34,751 nt of DNA from Magnetococcales bacterium WMHbin3 (GTDB lineage Bacteria; Pseudomonadota; Magnetococcia; Magnetococcales; Magnetaquicoccaceae), in NCBI GenBank assembly GCA_002753185.1, contig PDZX01000045.1, positions 1 through 34,751 of the forward strand, given 5' to 3'. The first letter of the stretch is position 1. Each line of letters starts with the position of its first letter. This document shows positions 9,563 through 17,556 of this stretch, in pieces. The notes beneath the pieces are model-generated. The model saw only the letters and a program-made list of their open reading frames with translations, ran no database searches and was not told the origin of the DNA. A program made the translations under genes and the position numbers.

Positions 9563-10405
9563 GTGATTAAGATATTGTTAATTGTTTCTTGTCTGTGGTT
9601 TTCGGTCGTGGAGGCACTGGCCGGCGCGGAGGAGGGGGATCCATCTGCGGCGGAACTGGCAGCCGCGAGCGGTGTACGGGGCGTGACGCGCTGTGACGCC
9701 GACCTCAATCTCGCATTGGCGGTGGCCGGACGCATCGCTGCGGTCAAGGTCGAGGAAGGAACGCTGGTAAAACAGGGAACCCTGCTGTTGCACCTGGATC
9801 GTCAGGCCGAGGAGTATGACGTGGAGCGCCGCCGCGTGCAGTGGATGGGACAGGCGGAACTCAAGGCCGCCCAGGCGCGCCGGGATACCGCCGAAAAACA
9901 GGTGATGGCCGCGCGCCGGATCTTCAATGCCTCGCACGGCATCAGCCGTGAGGAACTGGAAAACCGCGAACTCGCCTTCTCGCTGGCGGAGTCCGAGGTG
10001 GTGCGTCTCAGGACCGCCAAGGAGATGGAACGGCTCGATTATCTGACCGCCAAGGAGAATCTGGCCCGCCGCAATCTGCTCGCCCCGACACGCGGGATCG
10101 TGGTCAAACTGGTCAAGCAACTCGGCGAGAGCGTCCAGGCCAACGAAACCGTGCTGCGTCTGTGCGATTTGCGTCGCATCCTGTTCGTCGCGCACCTGCC
10201 CCTGGAGCAAAGCGAAAAATTTCAAGTCGGGGACAAGGTCGTTCTGCGGGTCGGAGAACGGCCAATTCGCGTGCAAGGCAATGTGCTGTTCGTTTCTCCG
10301 GTGGTGGAGTCGTCCAGTGGCTTGCGCGAAATCAAGATTGAAATGCTGCAACCGGACCCCGTCATCCGGCCCGGCATGCCAGCCACCCTGGAGAACAGGG
10401 AATAA
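9563..10405 (+). CDS. Periplasmic adaptor (HlyD/membrane-fusion family), short form
   Basis: The product is 280 residues from GTG 9563, which sits just past the TolC-like stop with GGAG 7 nt upstream; the longer frame from 9488 would run inside the TolC-like gene. A short signal-like segment (IKILLIVSCLWFSVVEALAG) is followed by a lipoyl/barrel-sandwich half (VAGRIAAVKVEEGTLVKQGTLLLHLD, about 54-79), an alpha-hairpin coiled coil rich in Glu, Arg and Ala (about 82-170), the second lipoyl half (LLAPTRGIVVKLVKQLGESVQANETVLRLCDL) and a beta-barrel ending in RPGMPATLE. This is the classic HlyD/RND adaptor order. It would bridge an inner-membrane component to the TolC-like channel. It is one of three lipoyl/HlyD-type proteins in this locus. 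Confidence 0.85.
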   Translation: MIKILLIVSCLWFSVVEALAGAEEGDPSAAELAAASGVRGVTRCDADLNLALAVAGRIAAVKVEEGTLVKQGTLLLHLDRQAEEYDVERRRVQWMGQAELKAAQARRDTAEKQVMAARRIFNASHGISREELENRELAFSLAESEVVRLRTAKEMERLDYLTAKENLARRNLLAPTRGIVVKLVKQLGESVQANETVLRLCDLRRILFVAHLPLEQSEKFQVGDKVVLRVGERPIRVQGNVLFVSPVVESSSGLREIKIEMLQPDPVIRPGMPATLENRE

Positions 10406-10429
10406 TCCGAATTTTCCCAAGGGGGCGGC

Positions 10430-12583
10430 ATGCCACGCACCTTTTCCGACAACTGGTATCGCATCGCCGACTTGCGGCTGGAGTTGCGGCCAGGGGTGTC
10501 GATCCGCCTGCACCACTATCGCGGCGAGCCATGGTACGTGCTGCACGAACGGGTCCATGCCGGTTTTTTTCGGGTCAATCCCCTTACCTACCGTTTTCTC
10601 AACCGCCTGACCGTCGCGGCCACGGTCCATGAAATCTGGCGCCAGGCGGTCAACGAAGCGCCGGAGGAGACTCCCGGCCAGGAGGAGATCTTCGAACTGG
10701 TGGTGTCGTTGTATCGCGCCAATCTGCTCTATGTCGAGGGTGGCGTCGATGAAAGCAAGATCCTGGAACGCTCCGCGCGCAAAAAGGAGAAATCCCTGGC
10801 CGCGCGTCTGTCGGAACTCCTTTTTCTGAAACTGCCGCTCTGGGATCCCAACCGCTGGTTGAACCGGCGGCTGCCGCTCATCGACCGGCTCTTCTCCTGG
10901 CCGGCAGGAGTCGCTGCCGGGATCGTGACCGGTTGGGGGGTGGTGGAATTCCTGCTCGCCAGCGCCAAACTGTGGTCCCAGGCGGCCAATATTCTGCAAT
11001 TCAATAATTTAATATTATTGTATGTGGCGGTGTTTTTCTCCCATCTGCTTCATGAGCTTGCCCATGCCGCCGCCTGCAAGTATTTTGGCGGCAACGTGCG
11101 GACCATGGGCATCATGCTGCTGATGCTGACCCCCTTGCCCTATGCGGACGTTTCCACGAGTTGGACCTTCCGTTCGCGTTGGCACAGGGTGCTCGTGGAT
11201 GCCGCCGGCATGCTGATTGACCTGCTGACCGGAGCGGTCGCGACCATCGTGTGGGTCTACTCTCCCCCAGGGACCGTGAACGAATTGGCCTACAACCTGA
11301 TCTTCGCGATCTGGGTGCATACCTTCATCTTCAATCTCAATCCCCTGATGCGCTTCGATGGTTATTACATCCTCTCCGATCTGATCGAAATCCCCAATCT
11401 GCACGAACAGGCCAAACAGGCGTTCCGCGAGGCCTGGTCCCGCATGGCCTTGAGTTCCACCGATCACGGGGAGGAGGAAAAAACAGGGCGCCACGCGGCG
11501 CTGCTGCTGTTCTATTTCACTTCGAACGCCTATCGTATCATGGTGATGTTCGGTATTATCCTGTTCGTGGCCGACCAATACTTCGGCGTCGGGTTGATGG
11601 CCGCCATGGCGATGACCGTGACCTCTTTTCTGGTGCCCATGCAACGGATGCTCGCTCCATTGAAAAATCCGCTTTTCGTTTCGCGGCACAAAAGGCTGTT
11701 GCGCTCCGGAGCCACGCTGCTGACCGGCATGGCGATGTTTTTGCTGTTCGTGCCGGTTCCGGACAGCCGCGTGTTGGACGGGGTGGTCGAAGCGGTCCAT
11801 GATACCCCGATCCATGCCGAGAGCGCCGGGATCGTCCAGGAGGTGCTCGCCTTTCCCGGTCAATGGGTGGAGCAAGGCTCGAAATTGGTGTTGTTGAGCA
11901 ATCCGGAGTTGGCCCACGAACTGGAAAGCGTGGCCGCGCAACGCAAGCAGGCCAGAATTCAGGAAAGCAAGGCCCTGACCGAAGGGGGAGTGGACCTCGA
12001 CCCGATCCGTGAACGTCTCCGCTCCCTGGAGGCATCGCGCCGCTCCCTGGACAGCCAGCTTGCGGCATTGATCGTGCGTTCCCCGCATACCGGGGTCTGG
12101 GTTCCGGTCGATTCGCACAACTGGCGCGGCAGTTGGGTGGGACGTGGCACGGAACTGGGTCGCGTGATCGATGATCGTCAACACCGTTTTGTGGGGGTGG
12201 TGCGGCAGGAATCGGCCTTGGCGCTGGTGGCGCTGCAAGGGGAGGGGAGCACGGTGCGCATCGAGGGGGAACGGGAGCTGGCGTTCGCCGTGGAGGCCCT
12301 CACCCTGGTGCCCCACTCGCAGGCCACCCTGCCGTCGGCGGTGTTGACGCCACTGGCGGGTGGAAAGATGCCGATCAAAAGCAACGATCCATCCGGCAAG
12401 CAGTCCGTGGAACCGTTTTTTCTGTTGCGCGCCAATCTGGTGAGCCAAGAGCGGCGCATTCATGGCGATCCGCCACGCGTCGGACGGGCGGCCTGGATCA
12501 AGGTCGGTTTGGAGGCGCGGCCACTGGCGGAACAGGGTTGGCAGGCGCTACGCCAATTCATGCAAAGACGCTATGCCCTGTGA
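10430..12583 (+). CDS. PqqD-like / M50 site-2-protease-like / HlyD-like fusion membrane protein
   Basis: The product is 717 residues; GGGGG lies just upstream of ATG 10430. Residues about 15-105 resemble a PqqD-type winged-helix domain (LELRPGVSIRLHHYRGEPWYVLHE ... LYRANLLY). A polytopic membrane core follows, with the zinc-binding HELAH at 208-212 inside a hydrophobic helix and the second M50 motif NPLMRFDG at 304-311, so all three expected metal ligands are present. Further membrane helices lie at about 355-400 and 427-442. The C-terminal third is lipoyl/HlyD-like (HAESAGIVQEVLAFPGQWVEQG near 462-483, then a Glu/Arg helix and VRSPHTGVWVPV). It may be the inner-membrane part of the export machine, a cargo-processing protease, or both. 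Whether it is an active protease is not shown. It overlaps the SecA-like gene in a GTGA junction. Confidence 0.8.
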   Translation: MPRTFSDNWYRIADLRLELRPGVSIRLHHYRGEPWYVLHERVHAGFFRVNPLTYRFLNRLTVAATVHEIWRQAVNEAPEETPGQEEIFELVVSLYRANLLYVEGGVDESKILERSARKKEKSLAARLSELLFLKLPLWDPNRWLNRRLPLIDRLFSWPAGVAAGIVTGWGVVEFLLASAKLWSQAANILQFNNLILLYVAVFFSHLLHELAHAAACKYFGGNVRTMGIMLLMLTPLPYADVSTSWTFRSRWHRVLVDAAGMLIDLLTGAVATIVWVYSPPGTVNELAYNLIFAIWVHTFIFNLNPLMRFDGYYILSDLIEIPNLHEQAKQAFREAWSRMALSSTDHGEEEKTGRHAALLLFYFTSNAYRIMVMFGIILFVADQYFGVGLMAAMAMTVTSFLVPMQRMLAPLKNPLFVSRHKRLLRSGATLLTGMAMFLLFVPVPDSRVLDGVVEAVHDTPIHAESAGIVQEVLAFPGQWVEQGSKLVLLSNPELAHELESVAAQRKQARIQESKALTEGGVDLDPIRERLRSLEASRRSLDSQLAALIVRSPHTGVWVPVDSHNWRGSWVGRGTELGRVIDDRQHRFVGVVRQESALALVALQGEGSTVRIEGERELAFAVEALTLVPHSQATLPSAVLTPLAGGKMPIKSNDPSGKQSVEPFFLLRANLVSQERRIHGDPPRVGRAAWIKVGLEARPLAEQGWQALRQFMQRRYAL

Positions 12584-14658
12584 AAAGCGATCCGCTGACC
12601 CGCATTGTCGCCAGGGGGGGCGAGACCGGCCAGCGGGTTCCGCTGCATGCCTTGTGGCCTGGCGGGACGGATCCGGCCCCGCCGAGCAGCCGCATGGCCG
12701 TCCTGGCGATTCATGGGGCCAAGCCATCCCTGTCCTGGGTGGACCGCATGGGCTTCCGGATTCAGGCCGGTTGGCGGCGGTTGAACCGTCCGATGTCGGC
12801 GCTCAAGGTGATTGCGGTCGCGGTATTGCGGCAGGCCGAGCCGCATCGGAAGCTGAGCGAAGGCGACCTGGCCGTGCTGCTGGCGACTTTGGCGCAAAAC
12901 TGTCGGGTCGCGGGGGCCGGAACGCCCGGAAGGATCGCACCTACCGAGATGGCCGCGCTCGCCGGAGTGGCGGTGGCCGTGGAACGGATTCATGGTTTTA
13001 CGCCCCACGTCGAGCAGATCATGGGCGCGCTGGGACTGTTGGGGGGCGACATGGTGGAGATGGCCACCGGAGAAGGAAAAACATTGACCGCAGCCATGGC
13101 GGCCATCGTGGCCGCCTGGCGGGGTTTGCCGTGTCACGTGGTCACGGCCAACGACTATCTGGCCAGGCGCGATGTGGAGATCGGCCAGCCGTTGTTTGCG
13201 TTGTGTCGGGTCTCTGCGGCGAGCGTCTTTGGGGAGATGCCTCCGGACAGCCGGGCAGCGGCCCATGGTCATGACATCGTCTACGGCACGGCCAAGGAGC
13301 TGCTGGGCGATTATCTGCGCGATGGCCTGGCGTTGGGGAAGAATCCATCGCGCGCCGCGTTCGCCCTCTCCGCCGCGCGGCAGGGAGGTGGTGGGGGCAG
13401 GGAAGGGGTGGTGATGCGCGGCATCTTCCAGGTGATCGTGGACGAGGCCGACAGCGTCCTGATCGACGAGGCGGTGACCCCCCTGATCATCTCCAGCCAG
13501 CACCCGGACACCTGGCTGGATCAGGCGGCGCGCGACGCAGTGCAACTGGCCGGGGCGCTGCGAGCCGGGCAGGAGTATACCTTGCACCGGGCCTTGCGGA
13601 ATGTCTCGCTCACCGGGGAGGGGGAAGTCCGGGTCGAGGAGCTGGCGCGTGCGCTTTCTCCCTTTTGGCGCCATCGCGACCGGGCGCGCGAGCTTGTCGA
13701 AATGGCCCTGTATGCCCGGGAATTCATGATCCGGGATCAGCATTTCGTGGTGGATGACGACAAGATCGTCCTGGTGGACGAACTGACCGGACGGCTGGCG
13801 AGGCAACACACCCTCTCCCTGGGCATGCAGCAGATTCTGGAAGCCGGGCAGGGGTTGCCGATCTCACCGCCGACCGAGGTGTCGGCGCGTTTGAGCTTTC
13901 AGAGGTTTTTTCAGTTGTTTCAGCGGATCGGCGGCATGACCGGGACCGCCGAGGAGGCGCGTGGGGAGTTTGCCAAGGTGTATCGGCTCACGACGGTGCG
14001 CATTCCCACCCACCGTCCGGTGCGCCGGGTGATGTGGCCGATGGTGGTGCTGTTCGATGGCGAGGAGAAGCATACCGCCATTTCCCGCGCGGCGCTTGAG
14101 GTGGCGGCGGCTGGCCGGGCGGTACTGATCGGCATGAAGAGCGTGCGTTCCAGCGAGGCGGTGTACCGGCGTCTGCGGGAACTGGATCCGCATGTGGCGG
14201 CGAACATTCTGCATGCGGTTCATCACGCGCAAGAGAGCGCGATCGTGGCCAAGGCCGGGCAGCCGGGCGCTATCACCATCGCCACCAACATGGCCGGTCG
14301 GGGCACGGACATTGCGCTGCACAAGGAGGTGCGCGACAAGGGGGGGCTGCACGTCATCATTGGAGAAACCAACGATTTTTCCAGGATCGACCGTCAACTG
14401 ATCGGTCGTTGCGCCCGTCAGGGCGATCCAGGGACGGTGCAGCGCTTCGTGGCGTGCGACGAGGAGCTGGCGCGTCGCTTTTTGCCGGGGTGGGTGGTGG
14501 GGATGTGGATCTGGCAGCATCAATGGTTGTCGTGGCTGGATGGATGGTGTGGTCGGTTGGTGTTGCATGTGGCCCAGAGGCGGGCGGAACGGATGGCCTG
14601 GCGGCAACGGCAGGCGACGCTCAAGATGGATATCGAACTGGACAGGAGCGGATTTTGA
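12580..14658 (+). CDS. SecA-like translocase ATPase lacking the C-terminal third (SecA paralogue)
   Basis: I start it at GTG 12580, which overlaps the previous stop (GTGA, translational coupling); a TTG at 12538 would add 14 residues. The product is 692 residues, against roughly 830-900 for housekeeping SecA. SecA motifs present are: Walker A MATGEGKT (161-168), TANDYLARRD, YGTAKELLGDYLRD, the DEAD-type box DEADSVLIDEA (288-298) followed by TPLIIS, VDELTGRL, GGMTGTAEEA, NMAGRGTDIAL (570-580), and the arginine-finger region RIDRQLIGRCARQGDPG, with Ala replacing the usual Gly in GRxGRQGDPG. A preprotein-crosslinking-like stretch is retained. Only about 75 residues follow motif VI, so most of the helical scaffold/two-helix finger, the helical wing and the Cys-rich zinc tail are missing. 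A Gly-rich insert lies at about 269-275. It probably powers export of a dedicated substrate and is not a replacement for SecA. Confidence 0.85.
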   Translation: MKSDPLTRIVARGGETGQRVPLHALWPGGTDPAPPSSRMAVLAIHGAKPSLSWVDRMGFRIQAGWRRLNRPMSALKVIAVAVLRQAEPHRKLSEGDLAVLLATLAQNCRVAGAGTPGRIAPTEMAALAGVAVAVERIHGFTPHVEQIMGALGLLGGDMVEMATGEGKTLTAAMAAIVAAWRGLPCHVVTANDYLARRDVEIGQPLFALCRVSAASVFGEMPPDSRAAAHGHDIVYGTAKELLGDYLRDGLALGKNPSRAAFALSAARQGGGGGREGVVMRGIFQVIVDEADSVLIDEAVTPLIISSQHPDTWLDQAARDAVQLAGALRAGQEYTLHRALRNVSLTGEGEVRVEELARALSPFWRHRDRARELVEMALYAREFMIRDQHFVVDDDKIVLVDELTGRLARQHTLSLGMQQILEAGQGLPISPPTEVSARLSFQRFFQLFQRIGGMTGTAEEARGEFAKVYRLTTVRIPTHRPVRRVMWPMVVLFDGEEKHTAISRAALEVAAAGRAVLIGMKSVRSSEAVYRRLRELDPHVAANILHAVHHAQESAIVAKAGQPGAITIATNMAGRGTDIALHKEVRDKGGLHVIIGETNDFSRIDRQLIGRCARQGDPGTVQRFVACDEELARRFLPGWVVGMWIWQHQWLSWLDGWCGRLVLHVAQRRAERMAWRQRQATLKMDIELDRSGF

Positions 14659-16499
14659 ACGGCGAGGCGCGGAAACTGGTCAACGTTCGCTGGGAGAGTT
14701 GGCGTCAGGTGGGGGAGTTTTCCGGTTCGCCGGAGGCCTTCTGGCAGGCTTGGGCGCGCGTGGTGACGGAAGGGTCCGGGGCCGAACTGGGGGTGCTTTA
14801 CTACCGCCATGCCCCCCGCGAGGAGAGTGGGGTCGGGAGTTGGACGATCCTGACCCATTGGCCGGAGGCCCCGCTGGAGCAGTTGCCGGAACTGGAACGT
14901 GGCGTCGCCATGCCCTTGATCGAGGAGGCCCGGTTGCTTGGCGTGGCGCATGGTCCTTGTCTGCTTGGTCAATGGCGTGTGGGGCTGATCGGCCTGACAC
15001 TGGACAAGGAGCAGGGCGAGGTGGTGCTGGTGACGCATCTGGGCGCTGGGGGTCTGGCGGAGAGCGATGCGCGGCACTGGCTGGGGATGTTTCGTGCCCT
15101 GCCGATTTTGTACGAGGCGCGTCGCGCGGCCCGGCAGGGGGAGCGGGATGCCCAGCGTCTGGCGCAGACCATCGAGTTGACCGGGCGGATTCTGGAGAGT
15201 GAGCAGTTCGATCAGGCGGCCATGGCGGTGGTGCATGAACTGTCGGAACGGTTCGCCTGCGAGACGGTATCGATGTCGTGGTATCAGGGCGGGGTGTTGC
15301 GGCTGCGCGCGATGAGTCATTCGGATCGGATCGACCGTCGATCCGAGTTGACTGCGCTGCTGGAGGAGGTGGGGCAGGAGGCGCTGACGCAGCGTGGCGA
15401 GGTGGCGTATCCCGGCCAGGGCAAACTGGTGACGCGTGCGCATCAGCAGTATTTCGAGTTGCAGCGTCCCGGTCATTTGCTGACTTTGCCGATATTTCGG
15501 GATGAGGAGCCGCTGGGATCGGTCACGCTGGAGCGGCGGCGCATGGCATTTTCCGGAGCGGAGCAGTGGGCATTGCGGTTGCTGTGCGACATGCTGCCCG
15601 GTCCCATGCGTTTTTTGGAGGAACGGGCCAGGAGTTTGCCGAAACGCTTGTGGGACGAGACCTGGCGCAGCGTGCCGGCGCGGTGGAAACCGGTCTCCGG
15701 GCCAGGCAAGCGGCTGGTGGTCCTGCTGGTTGTGGCCGGTATCGTCGGCTTGCTGAGTCCTGTTCCGTATCATGTGAGCGCCACCGGGATCGTCAAGACC
15801 GATACCATGGCCTTTATCGGTGCTCCGTTCGACGGTTATCTCGAATCCGCGTCGGTGACGTTGGGTGCGACCGTCAAGAGCGGGGATTTATTGTTTTCAT
15901 TGGCGACGCGCGAACTGGTGCTGGAGAAGGCCGGGATATTGGCAGATCAGGCGCAGTATCATCGCGAGATGGAGAAGAAGCGTAGTGCCGGCCTGATCCC
16001 GGAGATGCAGATTGCCGAGGCCCAGGCGGCGCAGGCTGCGGCGCGCTTGAAACTGGTGGAGTATCGGTTGAAGAATGCCCAGGTGCGTTCTCCGATCGAC
16101 GGGGTATTGGTGGAGGGGGAGCCGGGCAAGAATCTGGGGGGGCCGGTGCGTCGCGGGGATGTGGTGGTCAAGGTGGCGGCCCTGTCGGACCTGTATGTCG
16201 AGGCATCCGTGCGAGAGCAGGATGTGACCATGATTATGATAGCGCAAGCTGTAGAATTGCATATGCTCGCCAATCCCACTGAAAAACACTCCATGGGTGT
16301 TGCAAGAGTGATTCCTGTTCCTGTTGCCAAGGAAGGGGAAAACACCTTTCCTGTTCGTTTGCATGCATCGGAGAAACCACCGTCCTGGTGGCGTCCCGGC
16401 ATGAGTTGCGTGGCTCATATTGATGTTGGATGGAAGCCGTTACTGTGGATTATTACGCATCGTTTTGTTGATTATTTAAGAATTTTATTATGGATTTAG
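14655..16499 (+). CDS. GAF domain - transmembrane - HlyD-like adaptor fusion
   Basis: I choose TTG 14655: AGGAG lies 6 nt upstream and the codon overlaps the SecA-like stop (TTGA). The frame is open back to 14409, but that part lies inside the SecA-like gene. The product is 614 residues. Residues 1-160 form an uncharacterised alpha/beta region, and about 165-315 look like a GAF sensory domain (ILESEQFDQAAMAVVHELSE ... GHLLTLPIFRDEEPLGSVTLERR). One transmembrane helix lies at about 353-371. The periplasmic part is HlyD-like: lipoyl half near 388-415, a short coiled coil 420-475, the second half VRSPIDGVLVEGEPGKNLGGPVRRGDVV, and a barrel ending WWRPGMSCVAHID. A cytoplasmic ligand-sensing domain on an export adaptor suggests gated secretion (inference). 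The last 270 nt or so are clearly AT-richer than the rest. Confidence 0.8.
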   Translation: MNGEARKLVNVRWESWRQVGEFSGSPEAFWQAWARVVTEGSGAELGVLYYRHAPREESGVGSWTILTHWPEAPLEQLPELERGVAMPLIEEARLLGVAHGPCLLGQWRVGLIGLTLDKEQGEVVLVTHLGAGGLAESDARHWLGMFRALPILYEARRAARQGERDAQRLAQTIELTGRILESEQFDQAAMAVVHELSERFACETVSMSWYQGGVLRLRAMSHSDRIDRRSELTALLEEVGQEALTQRGEVAYPGQGKLVTRAHQQYFELQRPGHLLTLPIFRDEEPLGSVTLERRRMAFSGAEQWALRLLCDMLPGPMRFLEERARSLPKRLWDETWRSVPARWKPVSGPGKRLVVLLVVAGIVGLLSPVPYHVSATGIVKTDTMAFIGAPFDGYLESASVTLGATVKSGDLLFSLATRELVLEKAGILADQAQYHREMEKKRSAGLIPEMQIAEAQAAQAAARLKLVEYRLKNAQVRSPIDGVLVEGEPGKNLGGPVRRGDVVVKVAALSDLYVEASVREQDVTMIMIAQAVELHMLANPTEKHSMGVARVIPVPVAKEGENTFPVRLHASEKPPSWWRPGMSCVAHIDVGWKPLLWIITHRFVDYLRILLWI

Positions 16500-16540
16500 T
16501 TGTTACGTATGTCAATCGACACGAAGCACTGCCCTCCTTT

Positions 16541-16569
16541 CCCCCCCCAGGCTCGGTCGGAGCGGGGGG
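16541..16569. terminator. GC-rich hairpin between convergent export and nif operons
   Basis: C-run and G-run arms enclose an inner GCTC/GAGC stem with a GGTCG loop; a 2-nt AG bulge separates the two stem parts. It lies between the GAF-HlyD stop (16499) and the nifY stop (16634), which converge. No T-run follows on either strand, so it is not a textbook rho-independent terminator. Nothing else was seen in the 134-nt gap. Confidence 0.4.
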
Positions 16570-16633
16570 CGAAAGCTTGCCGATGCGCATGGTCTCATGC
16601 GGCATGGCTCTGCCAGGTTGCCGCCAGTATTGA

Positions 16634-17332
16634 TCATAAAGGAAAATCTGGACGTGGAGCCAAAAAGTGTGTCGTGGTGATCCTTCGCAACCATGGTGGC
16701 GATGAACCGGCCAGCACTTGCCGGAGCCTCTCCAACCATTCCATCCCGGTCACGCCGTCCGTCATCATGATGGGCATCAGGCCCATGCGGGTCACCCGTG
16801 CGGCGGATGGACCGCCAATCCGGGTCACGACCAATATCCGGGCATCCCGGATCATGGCGGTCCTGGCGAGCAGGTTCTCCTCACCCTCCAGGATCGCGAC
16901 TTTCCGGTCCTCAACCCAGCGTATCTCTTCCTGGGTGACATCCCAGATCCCAAACTCGGCACAAGTGGCAAAATGGCCATTTCGTCCCTCAAGACCCTTG
17001 CCGCTCATCGCGACCCGCACGGCTCCGACCGCAGGCGCGGGCATTGCCGGCGGGACGCTTGCCGTCAACTGGACCTCCGGTTCCCAGGTCGTCAGCCAAT
17101 GGAGCGCCGCCCGGAGGCGTTTCCCGGTCACTCCGGGCAGATCCTCCTGCAGCAATGGCTTCAACTCGCATGGGGTGATGGTTTGCATCCGTTCCGGGTT
17201 GGGAAAACGACCACCCGCCAGTTTGCACAACCGGCTGATCAACCTCCCAGGGGTCAGAGGCGCCAACTCCCGGCTGGCCAGACCGATCCTCAAGGCCATC
17301 TCCTCACTCAAGGCGTGTGTCATGCCATTCAT
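16634..17332 (-). CDS. nifY: NifY/NafY-like nitrogenase cofactor-binding protein
   Basis: The product is 232 residues from ATG 17332, overlapping the nifT stop as ATGA. The N-terminal region (about 8-85: SEEMALRIGLASRELAPLTPGRLISRL ... GRFPNPERMQ) resembles the small helical domain of NafY/NifY proteins. The C-terminal region (about 104-215) resembles the NifX/NifY FeMo-co-binding domain, with VRVAMSGKG, HFATCAEFGIWDV and RILVVTRIGGPSAARVTRMGLMPIM. The position directly after nifHDKT matches the nifHDKTY order known from Azotobacter. Its expected role is binding FeMo-co and/or apo-NifDK during maturation. NafY is the main alternative name; the context favours NifY. Confidence 0.8.
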   Translation of the reverse strand: MNGMTHALSEEMALRIGLASRELAPLTPGRLISRLCKLAGGRFPNPERMQTITPCELKPLLQEDLPGVTGKRLRAALHWLTTWEPEVQLTASVPPAMPAPAVGAVRVAMSGKGLEGRNGHFATCAEFGIWDVTQEEIRWVEDRKVAILEGEENLLARTAMIRDARILVVTRIGGPSAARVTRMGLMPIMMTDGVTGMEWLERLRQVLAGSSPPWLRRITTTHFLAPRPDFPL

Positions 17333-17547
17333 GTCGTCACCTTGTGCGCGCGTGCCGTCAACGGCAGCCGTGGTCTGGCCGGCAGGGGATTGAGATGCAG
17401 GATTTCGCCATTGGCGAGATACAGCCTGCCCCCCCAACGCTCCTCCTGATCGAACTCCACCTCCCGCACCACGGCTTCGAGGTCTTTTTTGGGAACGTAA
17501 CACAGCAGTTCCCCTTTCTCGTTGCGTCTGAGCATAATTTCAGGCAT
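17329..17547 (-). CDS. nifT: NifT/FixU family protein
   Basis: The product is 72 residues and follows the family pattern: IMLRRNEKGELLCYVPKKDLE, then E-x-E-F-D, WGGRLYLANGEILHL and a closing LPARPRLPLTARA. The start at 17547 has a strong AGGAGG 5 nt upstream, and that Shine-Dalgarno overlaps the nifK stop codon (TTAGGAGG), tying its translation to nifK. The biochemical role of NifT is not established. Its small size and place between nifK and nifY are typical. Confidence 0.9.
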   Translation of the reverse strand: MPEIMLRRNEKGELLCYVPKKDLEAVVREVEFDQEERWGGRLYLANGEILHLNPLPARPRLPLTARAHKVTT

Positions 17548-17556
17548 GACATCCTC

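Noticed and set aside
12571..13809. A 412-codon open frame antisense to the SecA-like gene
   Set aside because: The sense strand carries all SecA motifs. The antisense product is low-complexity Arg/His/Gln-rich, with no ribosome-binding site or context.
14409..14654. N-terminal extension of the GAF-HlyD frame inside the SecA-like gene
   Set aside because: The extension reads as out-of-frame SecA sequence. A good AGGAG before TTG 14655 and the TTGA overlap support the shorter start.
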